Origin: Chamaecyparis obtusa
Taxonomy: Eukaryota; Streptophyta; Pinopsida; Cupressales; Cupressaceae
DNA: 64,000 bases
Assembly (NCBI GenBank): GCA_027943335.1
Contig: BSBK01001162.1
Coordinates: 620,001 to 684,000 of the forward strand
Direction of reading: 5' to 3'
The position numbers and the translations under genes are program-made. The notes under the pieces are model-generated. The model worked only from the letters and a program-made list of their open reading frames with translations. It was not told the origin of the DNA and did not search any database. Positions 46,598-59,062 of the stretch are shown here, in pieces (positions within the stretch are counted from its first letter, which is position 1; every line of letters begins with the position of its first letter).

Positions 46598-48094
46598 TCA
46601 AGTCCCTTGAGTTAGGAGGTCTTCAAGGGTGACTCCATGCTTCAAGATATCCATCTCTATCATCCATATGGCTTCAGCATTAGGTAACCCTTGCCATCTA
46701 ACAAGACACTCCTTATAAGTACCCTTCCTTGTCTTTTTGATCACCTTAGAATCTAATATATTGTCCAATTTTATAGGGATTGGGGTTGGCAAATCTTTGA
46801 CCCAATCATCATCTCCTAAGTATGAAAGAATAGTTAGATCTATGTCTAGAGATGGTCCCTTATAGGGATACAAGTCACACACATTGAAGATGGGTGAAAT
46901 GCCTAAATCAGGAGGCAATTCCACTTCATAAGCATTCTTTCCATATTTGTGCAATATCTTCAAGGGTCCTATCTTCATGAGTAATTTGGTAGGCTATCCC
47001 TTGGGTAGTCTCTCCTTCCTAAGATAAGAAAGGACTAAATCCACCACCTTGAATTGAAAATACTTCCTTGACTGGTCTGCCTTGGCTTTATACTTCTCTC
47101 CCTATTTTTGTAAGGTCCCTTTGACCTGCTCATGCAACTCTTTTATCTGTTATGCAAATGTCTCCCCTTGAGCACTCCTCTTGTCTTGAAAACTAAGATC
47201 TCTCAACTCTAGGATCCCTCTAGGATGAGTCCCATAGACTATCTCAAAGGGGCTTTTACCAGTACTCGTATTAATGGATTCATTATAGGCAAATTCTGCC
47301 TGCCCTATGATGTGATTCCATGACTGTCCATGTTACTTAGTTAAGCATCTTAGCAAGTTCCCTAGTGACCTTTTTACTACCTCCATTTGTCCATCTGATT
47401 GTGGATAGTAGGCTAAAAAGAAAGTCAATTTTGTACCTAGAATCTTCCATAGGGTCCACAAAAAGTGGCCCACAAACTTGTTGTCTCTATCACTTACTAT
47501 ATTCAATGGCAATCTATGGATCCTAACAACATCTTTGAAGAATAGACTTGCAATATGTGAAGCATCATTTGTTTTATTGCATGGTATGAAGTGTGCCATC
47601 TTGCTAAAATGGTCCATCACAAAAAATAAACTGTCATGTCCCCAAGGTGTCTTTGGTAACCCAAAAACAAAGTCCATACTCAAGCACTCCTAAGACCTTT
47701 GAGATATGGATAGAGGTTTGTACAACCCACTATTACTACTCTGTCGTTTATCCCTTTGATAGATCTTACATTGGTCCATAAACTTCCTAACATTTGATTG
47801 TAAATTAGGCCAATAGTAATGCCTATTCACTTGTTCAAGTGTCTTATCCACTCCAAAGTGGCCTCCCAAGCTACCTTGGAGTTTCTCCTTCACTATGTTT
47901 TCCCTCATTGAGTACTGAGGTATACACAATAGATGACCCTTGAAAAATAGTCCCTCCTATAATATGTACTCAGTGAATTCCACCTTGAATCCCTGTCTAA
48001 ACTTTTCACATGCCTCATAGGAATCCTTGAAGTCTTTGTCCTCCTTGTAGAGATCTTTCAAGTCTCCCATACTCACACTTTGCAATTGAATTTC
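46598..48094 (-). pseudogene. G1 integrase with chromodomain-like C-terminus
   Basis: Minus-strand reading gives an HHCC zinc finger (GGHFGVDKTLEQV ... CKIYQRD), a core with [12 protein letters not shown], the second Asp in [11 protein letters not shown] and the Glu in SDGQMEVVKRS, then a GPL-type segment (MKIGPLKILHKYG). The C-terminal domain (DNILDSKVIKKTRKG, YKECLVRWQGLPN, IWMIEMDIL) resembles the chromodomain of plant chromoviruses. Stops near 47943, 47688, 47334 and 46985 interrupt it. At 47688 the codon is TAG where G2 has TGG (Trp). Confidence 0.8.
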
Positions 48095-48745
48095 CTATAT
48101 AGATAGTACTCTTCTACTAAAAGAATCAACAAACTTGTTGCTAACTCCTTTCTTGTGTTTGATAACAAATGTGTAGGCTTGCAAAGACTCAACCCACTTA
48201 AGATGTCTTTGGTTCAATTTCTCTTGCCCATTCAAGAAACTAAGGGCATGGTTATATGTATAGACCACAAATTCCCTTGCTAGGAGATAATGTCTCCACT
48301 TTTTAAGTGCTTGCACCATTGCATATAACTCAAAATCATAGGTGGAGTACATTTGTTTAGCCTCATTTAACTTCTCTGAGAAGAATGCCACAAGGTGTCC
48401 CTCTTCACTTAACACTTCTCCAATGGATAGCTTGCTAGCATCACATTCCACCACAAATAACTGGTTGAAATCAGGGGACCTCAAAGTAGGTAGTTCTACA
48501 ATCCTTTTCTTCAACATCTCAAACCCTTTATCAGCTACCACTATCCACTTAAACTGACATTTGATTCCACCTTTAATGGTGTTAAGGATAGGTGCACACA
48601 CATGACTAAAGTTGCTCACAAATTTCCTATAGTAGGATGCCAATCCATGAAAAATCCTAACATCCCCTATGGACTTAGGTGTAGGCCAATCCAAGATTGA
48701 CTTGAACTTATTAGAGTCCATCTTCATGCAACCATTAGCAACCAC
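48095..48745 (-). pseudogene. G1 RNase H and RT connection
   Basis: Open block of 216 codons. ANGCMKMDSNKFKSILDWPTP begins the RT thumb/connection, and FVVECDASKLSIGEVLSEEGH begins the RNase H with the Asp of DAS intact. SEKLNEAKQMYSTYDFELYAMVQALKKWRHYL carries the Glu, and a TYNHALSF replaces the usual TDNxALSF, so the second Asp is changed to Tyr. A one-base deletion near 48765, compared with G2, separates this frame from RT. Confidence 0.85.
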
Positions 48746-49350
48746 AAAACCAAGATAACTAGTTCAGTTTTCAAGAACTCACACTTGTCCTGATTGATCA
48801 TCAACTTCTCTTGATGTAACCTCCTCAAGACCCGCTCCAAATGCTCCATGTGATCCTCCTTAGACCTGCTAAAAATCATAATTTCATTAAGATAAACTAT
48901 TGAAAACTTACCTATAAAGTCCACCAACACTTCATTCATGAGCCTCATGAATGTGCTAGGGGCATTAGTTAGGCCAAAGGGCATCAAAAACCACTCATAC
49001 AGCCTTGCATTTGTCATGAAGGCTATCTTCCATTCATCACTAGGCCTAACTCTGATTTGATTATAGCCTGACTTCAAATCCACCTTGGAGAAATAACAAG
49101 AGCCTCCCAAATTTTCTAACAAATCCTCAATTCTTGGCATTGGAAATCTGTACCTAATTGTAATCTTATTGATGGCCCTAGAATTAGTGCACATCCTCCA
49201 TGTACCTCCCTTCTTAGGTGCAAGGATAGTGGGTATAGCACAAGGGCTCAAACTCTTCCTTATCAACCCCTTATCCAACAAATCTTGGATCTGTTTTGCT
49301 ATCTCTGCATTTTTGCTTGGTGTCATCTTATATGCAGCCTTGTTTGGCAA
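48746..49350 (-). pseudogene. G1 reverse transcriptase
   Basis: Contains WRMCTNSRAINKITI, VDLKSGYNQIRV, LMPFGLTNAPSTFMRLM and the active-site region SIVYLNEIMIF. Where YLDD would be expected, YLNE stands (48883-48894), so both catalytic aspartates are altered. G2 has YHDE at the equal site. The segment is one base out of frame with both neighbours. Confidence 0.85.
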
Positions 49351-51217
49351 ATTTTTCTCCAGGAATGAGGTCTATTTGATGGCTTATTTCCCTCATAGAT
49401 GGTAATGCACTTGAAAACCCATTGTCTACTATCTCATGATACCTTTTCAATAATGTTTGTACCTCTGGTGGTATGTTGAATTTATCCTTAGCCTCCTCCT
49501 TTGGCTTCGCTATCACTGCACAAAAGACCTCTTTCTCCTTCTTCATAACCTTGAGAAACTCCTTCACACTCAAGAGCATAGCACTAGTCCCCACATGCTT
49601 CTCTTCATTAGGTTCTTGTAATGGATCCATCTAAAATTTCTTTCCTAGCTTGGTGATTACATAACTATTCCTTTCACCATCATGTATGGCCTTCACATCA
49701 TATTGCCATGGGTATCCTAGAAGAAGGTGACATGCATCCATGGGCAACATGTCACATAGGATCTTGTCCTTGTATTATCCTATTTCAAATTCAACCATAG
49801 TTTATTCATCAACTACTATTTGTTGTCCTTTATTTAGCCATGATACATTCTAGTGAGTGGTGTGAGGTATCCTTCTAAGCTTTACTTTGTCAACCATCTT
49901 TGTGGATACTATGTTCTCAGTGGATCCAGAGTCCACTATCACTTTTCATATCTTTCCACGAGACCTACAAGTATTTTTGAATAAGCTCTTCCACTGAGGT
50001 GGCTCTATGGTGTTGGAAACTTTCAACAAAGTCCTTCTCAACATAAGGTTCTCTCCATCCAATACTGGCCCTACCTTGGAGATAGGTGAAGTGACACTTT
50101 GAGTGTCCTCTTCTTGCACTAACTGATTCCTCCTTTCACCCATTGATGATGAAGAACCCTTTTTAGGAAACCTACCCATTGTATGCCCCACTTGATTGCA
50201 ATTATAACATCTACTGGTGAAGACTAAATTATCTCTTCCTCGTAACTGAAACCTACCTCTTGGTGGTCCTCTTCCTCTATATCCTCCTCTCTAAAATGAA
50301 CTCCTATATTTATTTCCTCCATTGTTGTTAGTAGGTGGTGTCTCTTCTATCCTATTTGGGCTTTGTCCTCTTCCAAAGGTACTCCTTCCTCTAAATCCCC
50401 TGTTATTGCTATTACCCTTGCCTCTTTATTGTAAATCATTTCCATTTCTCCTCCTAGCCTTCTCATCTTCTCTCAAGGCTAATTGAAAGCATTTGTGCAT
50501 ATTGTTAGGAGCCATCATTCTGATTTCCTCTTGGATTCCTTGCCTCAATCCATTGAGGTACCTTGCTACCTTCTCTACCTCTTCTTCCTATCTTCTTGCT
50601 CTTAGAATCAACTTGTTAAACTCTTTAGTATAGGTACTAACTAATAACTCCCTTTGCCTCATATTCTAAAACTTTTGATACATTTGTATCTCATAATCAG
50701 TGGGTAAGAATTGTGCCCTCAACCTAATTTTCATCCTTTCCCATGAAACTATCTTCTTTTTCCCATTAGTTATTCTATCATCCTACATCATGTTCCACCA
50801 CACCAATTTAAAACCCTTGAGCCTAGCTTTGGCATAGATGACTCTCTTCTCCTCTGCCACTTCCTTGTAATCAAACTGATTATCTATGGCCTCTAACCAA
50901 TCCAACAACTCTTCACCATTCAAACTACCACTATAGTAAGGAATGTGTTCCATACTATCCTTATTGATGGATTTGAAATAATCCAAGTACACCTTGTCTT
51001 TATCTTCAACCATTTCTTTTCCTTTGTTAGATGTCTCTCCTGGCTGATTTTCATTTTCATCATCACTCTCATCACCCCATTTAGTGATTCTGTTACCTTT
51101 TGGTTCTAACAGGTTGGAATTTGCTAATAGTTCTTGGACCAAGTCCACTATGGAACCCTTTCTCATTTCCTTGGGTGGCATGCTATAAACCTCTTGACTC
51201 TCCTCCCCTTCAGACAT
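49328..51217 (-). pseudogene. G1 gag and protease
   Basis: From ATG 51217, 24 nt after the PBS, the sequence encodes gag. Features are an acidic N-terminus, LLDWLEAIDNQFDY, ARLKGFKLVWWN, an Arg/Gly-rich tail (about 50220-50420) and a zinc knuckle CYNCNQVGHTMGRFP with the last Cys lost (about 50165-50210). Protease follows with KVIVDSGSTENIVS (about 49895-49935) and LLLGYPWQYD. Stops near 50782, 50670, 50590, 50430, 50290 and 49945 break gag and protease but leave the frame intact. Ends near 49328, where a one-base shift precedes RT. Confidence 0.8.
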
Positions 51218-51240
51218 ACACAATCTTCAAGAAATTATGG

Positions 51241-51251
51241 CTTTGATACCA
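51241..51251 (-). other. G1 primer binding site
   Basis: Minus-strand TGGTATCAAAG, three bases from the LTR. It differs by one base from the initiator-Met-type TGGTATCAGAG. Confidence 0.7.
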
Positions 51252-51254
51252 CTA

Positions 51255-52822
51255 TGATGCAGAGGGTTTAGGACTCTAGTGTTTCATCCAATATTTCTAA
51301 CCTCTTCTAACCATCCAATGGTTACTCCTTGTGATTTATTCTACAATGTGGATCTCTAAGATCCTCTCAATTAAATTCTCCTCCAAGGTATAGTTGATTT
51401 ATAGAAGTTTCACAACTCCTAAGCTCAATTAGCCCTTCAATTCTATAGGCTTCTTCACTAGAACTCCCCTCTAGAATCCAAAACCCTAGCTTAGGATCTT
51501 CAAACACATCACTTCCACTCTTAATTAGGTCCTTGACACTTCAAAAGTCATTTAGAACCCTTTCCCACACTTTTGGATACTCTACCAAGTCTTTTGGTAT
51601 CAAGTTCACTAGGAGGCTTGATTGGCTCATTTCCTAGTAGGTCAATTTTCACTGATTTTGGGCTAATGCTCCCAAATTCCCCAAACAACCTCATATAAGA
51701 CCTTGAAATTATTCAAGGTATCCACTAACACTATTCAAATCCAAATTTGAGGATTCTGGTTGCACCCATAACCCTAGTTACCAACATGCCCTAGTTTTTA
51801 GCGTATTAATTAGGCCTCTGGACCAGTCTGCACAAATGACCACCAAATTGGTCTTAAAACTTTAGTTAAATTCCTCCAACCATTTTAATCTTCAAGGATA
51901 CTCATTAGGGCTTCTTCACTTGCCACTAATTTCCTTCTCCAAGATCATGGGTGCTCGAACCAACTCTTTCTTTACCTTGTCCTGGCTCACCTATTCTCAA
52001 CAGTTAGCCATATGGCTTCCTTCCTGGCCTAGAAATTTTAGTGCCACAAAAAAAATGAAAAAATTAATGCTATGAATAGACTCTAACCTTCCATCCCTTA
52101 TGTTTTCATCCATTTCCACTGGTGGATGCTCAGCTTAGAGCCATTTCAAGTACTAAGACTCTGTAAATGGATTTTACAGACTGGTGACTTGGAATCTATT
52201 TCAAAATTCACTACACTACCCTAGAAAAAATCTAATCAATGTAGAAGAAAGGTAATACAACACCCTACATGATCATGGGTCTTGATCATCCAAATCAATC
52301 TGTACAGGATGTACAAGGAACAAGAAAAACCCTATAACTAATGAGAGCCATAGTCTAACATCTGTATAGGAAGTTATTAATTATGAAAATCAGGCTAAAA
52401 CTTCATTAACCATTTCAATTCATTGATTCCATGCTCATATACCAAGTGTGAGTGGTTACAACCGCTATAACTTCCTTTTAGCAACTTTTACAAGAAGTTG
52501 CAAAATTTACTCTAGCAACTTTTCTCATTAAGTGCTATTTGGCTCTTTGGGTCATCTCAAAGAGTGTGACAGACTTCTCGGACCCTAGTTAGGACACTTA
52601 TTATCCTAAGACATAATCTAGACCATTTCTACCCAAAAATAGCACTTTGAGCCTTTATTGGCCATTTAGGCAAAATAAACCACTAACCCCTCATGAGCTC
52701 ATTTGGCTCTTACAAACATAACCATGGATCCAACCTAATGGATCTTATTCCAACTTAGACCAAACACCTATCACAACCCTAAACACTCACTAAATTAGAA
52801 AAATGGGAGGTGCTCTGCACCA
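51255..52822 (-). repeat. LTR shared by G1 (5') and G2 (3')
   Basis: 1,568 bp between the G1 PBS and the G2 integrase. It is both the 5' LTR of G1 and the 3' LTR of G2, giving LTR-G1-LTR-G2. Ends TGATGCAGAGGG and GCTCTGCACCA on the plus strand. Confidence 0.85.
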
Positions 52823-55790
52823 TACTCTCCTGGGAAAAAGAACTCAAGTAACTTGAGTTAGTTCTTCAAGGGTGACTCCATGCTTCAAGATATCCATCTC
52901 TATCATCCATATGGCTTCAGCATCAGGTAATCCCTACCATTTAACTAGACACTCCTTATAAGTACCCTTCCATGTCTTTTTGACCACCTTAGAATCCAAT
53001 ATATTGTCTAATTTCAGTGTGATTGGGGTTGGAAAATATTCGACCCAATCATCATCTGCTAAGTCTGAAAGAATAGTTAGATGTATTTCTAGAGATGGTC
53101 CCTTATAGGGATACAAGTCACACACATTGAAGATGGGTGAAATGCCTAAATCAGGAGGCAATTCCCCTTCATAAGCATTCTTTCCATATTTGTGCAATAT
53201 CTTCAAGGGTCCTATCTTCTTCATGAGTAATTTGATAGGCTATCCCTTGAGTAGTCTCTCCTTCCCGAGATAAGAAAGGACTAAATCCCCCACCTTGAAT
53301 TTCAAATCCTTCCTTGAATAGTGTGCCTTAGATTTATACTTCTCTCCCTATTTTTGTAAGGTCCCTTTGACCTGCTCATGCAACTCTTTCATCTATTCTG
53401 CAAATGTCTCCCCTTGAGCACTACTCTTCTCTTGCAAACTGAGATCTCTCAACTCTAGGATCCCTCTAGGATGAGTCCCATAGACTATCTCAAAGGGGAT
53501 TTTATCAGTACTCCTATTAATGGAGTCATTATAGGTAAATTCTGCCTGCCCTATGATGTGATTCCATGACTGTCCATGTTGCTTAGTTAAGCATCTTAGC
53601 AAGTTCCCTAGTGACCTGTTTACTACCTCCGTTTGTCCATCTAATTGTGGATAGTAGGCTAAAGAGAAAGACAAGTTTGTACCTAGAATCTTCCATAGGG
53701 TCCTCTAAAATTGGCCCACAAACTTGTTGTCTCTATCAGTTACTATATGCAGTGGCAATCCATGGATCCTAACAACATCTCTAAAGAATAGACTTGCAAT
53801 ATGTGAAGCATCATTTGTTTGCTTGCATGGTATGAAGTGTGCCATCTTGTTAAAATGGTCCACCATAACAAATACACTATCATGTCCCCTAGGTGTCTTT
53901 GGTAACCCAAAAACAAAGTCCATACTCAAGCACTCCCAAGGCCTTTGAGGTATGGATAGAGGTTGATACAACCCACTATTACTACTATGTCCTTTAGCCC
54001 TCTGATAGATCTAACATTGCTCCACAAAATTCCTAACATCTGATTGTAACTTAGGCCAATAGTAATGCCTGTTCACCTGTTCAAGTGTCTTATCCACTCC
54101 AAAGTGGCCTCCCAAGCTACCTTGATGTTTCTCCTTCACTATGTTTTCCCTCATTGAGCACTGAGGTATACATAGTAGATGTCCCTTGAACAAAAGTCCC
54201 TCCTGTAATATGTACTCAGTGAATTCCACCTTGAATCCCTGTCTAAACTTTTCACATGCCTCATAGGCATCCTTGAAGTCCCTGTCCTCCTTGTAGATAT
54301 CTTTCAAGTCTCCCATACTCACACTTTGCAATTGAATTTCCTATATAGATAGTACTCTTCTACTAAGAGCATCAAAAACCTTGTTGCTAACTCCTTTTTT
54401 GTGTTTGATAACAAATGTGTAGGCTTGCAAAGACTCAACCCACTTAAGATGTCTTTGGTTCAATTTCTCTTGCCCATTCAAGAAACTAAGGGCATAGTTA
54501 TCTGTATAGATGAAAAATTCCCTTGGTAGGAGATAATGTCTCCACTTTTTAAGTGCTTTCACCATTGCATATAACTCCAAATCATAGGTGGAGTACCTTT
54601 GTTTAGCCTCATTTAACTTCTCTGAGAATAATGCCACAAGGTGTCCCTCTTGGCTTAACACTTCTCCAATGGCTAGCTTGCTAGCATCACATTCCACCAC
54701 AAATAACTAGATGAAATCATGGAACCTCAAAGTAGGTAGTTCTACAATCCTTTTCTTCAACATCTCAAACCCTTTATTAGCTGCACTGTCCACTTAAACT
54801 GACATTTGATTCCACCTTTAATGGTGTTAAGGATAGGTGCACACACATGACTAAAGTTGCTCACAAATTTCCTATAGTAGGATGCCAATCCATGAAAACT
54901 CCTAACATCCCCTATGGACTTAGCTGTAGGCCATTTAGAGATTGACTTGATCTTATCAAGGTCCATCTTCATGCAACCATTAGCAACCACAAAACCAAGA
55001 TAAACTAGTTTAGTTTTCAAGAACTCACACTTGTTCTGCTTGATCATCAACTTCCCTTGATGTAACCTTCTCAAGAGCTGCTCCAAATTCTCCATGTGCT
55101 CCTCCTTAGACTTGCTAAAAATCAGAATTTCATCATGATAAACTATTAAAGAATTACCTATAAAATCTGCCAACACTTCATTCATGAGCCTCATGAATGT
55201 GCTAGGGGCATTAGTTAGGCCAAAGAGCATCAAAAGCCACTCATACATCCCTTCATTTGTCTTGAAGGCTATCTTCCATTCTTCACTAGGCCTAACTCTG
55301 ATTTGATGATAGCCTAACTTCAAATCCACCTTGGAAAAATAACAAGAGCCTCCCAAATTGTCTAATAAATCCTCAATTATTGGCATTGGAAATATGTATC
55401 TAATTGTAATCTTATTGATGGCCCTAGAATTAGTGCACATGCTCCATGTACCACCCTTTTTAGGTGCAAGGATAGTGGGTATAGCACAAGGGCTCAAACT
55501 CTTCCTTATCAAACTCTTGTTTGGAAAATTTTCTCCGGGAATGAGGCCTATCTGATGGCTTATTTCCCTCATAGGTGGAAATTCACTTTGTGACTCATTT
55601 TATACTATCTCATGATACCTTTCCAATAATTTTTATACCTCTAGTGGTATGCTGACTTTCTCCTTAGCCTCCTCCTTTGGCTTCACTATCACTGCACAAT
55701 AGACCTCTTTCTCCTTCTTCATTACCTTTAGAAACTCCTTCCCACTCAAGAGCATAGCACTAGTCCCCACATGCTTCTCTTTATTAGGTT
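52823..55790 (-). pseudogene. G2, truncated second internal region (integrase, RNase H, RT)
   Basis: Closely similar to G1 46577-49610 but truncated: INT (53971-52860, with SDGQ- replaced by LDGQTEVVNRS and [11 protein letters not shown]), RNase H (54700-54341, VECDASKLAIGEVL, TDNYALSF with the Asp intact) and RT (55572-54757, VDLKLGYHQIRV, IVYHDEILIF). Homology stops at about 55790 in the sequence equivalent to G1 49610. No gag, PBS or second LTR follows. A base missing near 54790 shifts RT relative to RNase H. It lacks its left end because of deletion or a later insertion. Confidence 0.85.
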
Positions 55791-56331
55791 ATGAATAGTT
55801 TTGATTTGGAATCACCTCTATTTGTGTATGTGTTTGGGGAAAATGTAAGATTCACTCCTAAATCCAAATTTCCAAAGGAGAGATCCAATTTGATCAACCA
55901 AGAGGTTAATACACAATCAAATCAATCTATGAAGAATATGAAAGGGAGAGAGAAACCCTATACTTCCCTATAGTTGGATTAAGCTTGAAATCTAAAGTAA
56001 TTGAAGTGAAAATACTAACCTTGAATTAGGGTAGATCTGGAAAATGCTAAATTTTGGCTTCTTTATGAACTTTCTGAAGATTCTATCACTTGTTCTAGAC
56101 TGGGAATGTCGAGGCGGACAAAACCCAAAAATCTTTTCTCCAAATTCACATAGGTCGACTTTGGCCTTTTAAAAGGTCAAAGACCACATTATTTATTTGA
56201 AGTTTGATTCTGATTCTATTCGTAGATCCTAAAAGATTACCGAAAAGGGTATCCTATTTTGCTCTCAAATCTAAGATTTCACACCTGTACCTACAAGAAA
56301 ATGGGGGGTTTTTGGTTGTATGGGGGGTTTG
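55791..56331. other. Unassigned DNA between G2 and the T3 LTR
   Basis: It starts where G2 homology stops. A plus-strand ORF of 60 codons at 55791-55973 has no recognisable domain. The GGGGGG tracts at 56303-56328 (ATGGGGGGTTTTTGG, ATGGGGGGTTTG) are the only conspicuous feature. It could be 5' flank of the T3 insertion. Confidence 0.4.
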
Positions 56332-57430
56332 TGTTAGTCAAACCCCAATTTAGGAATTAACCTTGAAATTGAATTGAGATATGTGGTGCATAAACAAAGT
56401 AATTGAAACAAATTACCTCACTTATGTTGAAGTCCTTGTAGAGGATTCAAATCCTCAAATCCACAAGTAAGAATGCTTCAATGAATGTAGGATGTCTCCA
56501 ATCAATGGTATTTTGATCTTCAACACCGATCTTGATTTGATCTTTGCATATGAGAAGGCTTGAATGAATGGAGAAGGATGGATCTTCAAGGGGGCTCCAA
56601 GGAGATTGAATCCTTCAATAGCTAACAATGGAACTCCTTGATGGATGAATGCTAGAACACTTGAATTCTTGAAGACTTTCTTGCACTTGAGAGCTTGATT
56701 GCTTGATGTGAATAATGGATTGATGTTGGAGTGATGTGAAAAAGAGAGAGGAAGGCCTCCTTTTATAGTGAGCTAGGGCACACTCCTCTAGATGGGCCAC
56801 CTTGAAGAATTAAATCCCAATTAGGTCCTCACCTTTAAAAAATATACCTTGATTAAATACTGTTAAAGGATTTACCATTTTGGAGCCCGAAATAGCCGAC
56901 CCGGAATCAGGAAATAACTTTCCCGAAAGCCAAATTAGTGGGAAATGAAACTTTGAAATTATGGTAGGAAGAGGTCAAGGTTGAGGTCGACCCTAACTTG
57001 GTCAGGGTCAAGGTCAAACCTAACCTGGTTAGGGTCGAGGTCGACTTTGACTTCAAACCCTAACTTTGTCAGGATTTGCAGTAGGAGTTCCAGGGGATGC
57101 CAGAAATGCAGAATTTGATATCTGAGCAAGACCCAGTGTTAGGAATAGATAGAAAATCCTTTGAATGATGTGATGATGGACTACGAGGTCTCATTTCTGA
57201 ATCCTACCTAGAAAATAGAGTCATGGAAAGTGGAAAATCAGGAAGGTCCTTAAGAACTTAACCCTAATTTCACCTAGAATGAAGAAATCAAGTGCGGAGA
57301 ATAAGTGGAAAGCGGGGGAAAGCCAAATACATGCAAAGACCCAATCAAGGCACTTAACATGACCCCAAACCACTTACTCAAAGGGCTAAATTCTGTTATC
57401 ATGGAAGTGCTTCCATTTTAAGATGATACA
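56332..57430 (-). repeat. Candidate 3' LTR of T3
   Basis: Minus-strand ends TGTATCATCTTAA and TTTGACTAACA (TG...CA). A purine tract AAAGTGGGGGCTTAA lies just outside its start. It holds a TATA box at 56761-56768 followed by a leader-like, pyrimidine-rich R-U5. The partner LTR is outside the window, so the edges are inferred. Confidence 0.5.
56761..56768 (-). promoter_or_regulatory. TATA box in the T3 LTR
   Basis: Minus-strand CTATAAAAGGAGG, a strong plant-like TATA box, about 660 nt from the LTR start. The downstream sequence (CTTCCTCTCTCTTTTTCAC) looks like a 5' leader. Confidence 0.55.
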
Positions 57431-58046
57431 TTAAGCCCCCACTTTAGCAAGAGTATGGACTCGATGCAAACTCTTGGTAAAGGAGATAAAAAAATAACAA
57501 GATAATCTTATCATAATCTAAGGGACAAAGAGAAATACAAAGCCCCCAGGGACTCAAGTCTTCATCAACTCCTAAATCATAGATAAGAGAGACATCTCTA
57601 AAGAAAGAAAGAAAAAATGTGATTACCTCGCCCAATGAGAACTTATGTCCCATTGTGAACCACACAGGAAAAAGGTGCAACTAGAAGGATGGAATTGAAC
57701 CACGTAGTGAATGTGGCTACTCATTAGTCAACCCATCAAGGATTTATCCTTAGGAATATCCTATTCCATAAGAATAAATCAAAAATAAAAGAGATCCAGT
57801 CTTAAGGACACTTCCGACCTTAAGGGATCATAATATATGTGTATTTGAAACTAGAGGGATTAAGAGATCCTAATATAAATCCATACTTTAAGGATTAGTT
57901 TTTAATCCAAAAAGAAAGATTGAAAAGTAAATTTAAAGTGTGTGTCTTCCTTAGGATTTAGCAACTTATGTGTGTTACCTTTAGAAGATTTAGCATGTTT
58001 TGAAATTTTTATAAGTGCATGTGTGCAACAAGTGAGCAGAGCGAAT
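57431..58046 (-). other. T3 3' untranslated region, distal part
   Basis: Purine-rich minus strand with two G-rich motifs, AAAGTGGGGGC (57432-57442) and CCTGGGGGCTTTG (about 57538-57550). No credible ORF. It is interrupted at 58047 by N1 and continues at 61181. Confidence 0.5.
58042..58046. repeat. Target-site duplication of N1, left copy (CGAAT), imperfect
   Basis: CGAAT pairs with CGTAT at 61181-61185, one mismatch. Confidence 0.55.
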
Positions 58047-58491
<445 letters not shown>

Positions 58492-58550
58492 CTCCCTCTT
58501 ATTTAGAGAAGATAAAATTAGTATATGTTTTACATTAACTCAATAATATC

Positions 58551-59062
58551 AATAATTGTGATCTGATTCAACATCACATGATGTCTATCACAATATGAGA
58601 AAATGGTGATCTGTTTCAACATCCTAGGATGTATATCACCTTCAGTAACCATGATTTCAACCTCACATGTTGCCTATCACTTTTAATAATTGTGATCTAT
58701 TTTAGCGTCACATGATGACTATCACAATATAAGTACTGGTGATCTCTTTCAGCATTACACGATGACTATCACCTTCAATATTTGTGATCTGTTTCAATGT
58801 CACATGATGACTATCGCAATAGCTAGGTACCGATGATCTATTTTAGCATCACATGATGACTATCACCTTCAGTACTGTGATCTGTTTCAGCATCACATGA
58901 TGACTATCACAGTACGAGATCATGGTCATTTTAAAGAACTCAATCCACCATGTAATAATTCATTTATCATGATCTGTTTCAGCCATCACATGGTCTATCA
59001 TGATCTATTTCAATAATACCTCTATCATGATCTGTTTCAGTCATCACATGGTCTATCATGAT
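58551..59062. repeat. Minisatellite of hairpin-forming units inside N1
   Basis: About ten variants of GTGATCTGTTTCAGCATCAC followed by ATGATGACTATCAC. Each unit is 45-60 bp and is framed by GTGAT and ATCAC, which are inverted repeats, so each unit can fold back. It lies just upstream (sense) of the 3' LTR. Later units shorten to CATGATCTGTTTCAGTCATC. Confidence 0.75.

Larger units (their letters stand above)
45008..52822 (-). mobile_element. G1, Ty3/gypsy chromovirus-like element with two LTRs
   Basis: Minus strand, 7.8 kb: 5' LTR (51255-52822), PBS (51241-51251), gag, protease, RT, RNase H, integrase with a chromodomain-like tail, PPT-like AAGGGAGTA and 3' LTR (45008-46576). A flanking duplication cannot be tested, because G2 continues directly beyond the 5' LTR. 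Confidence 0.85.
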
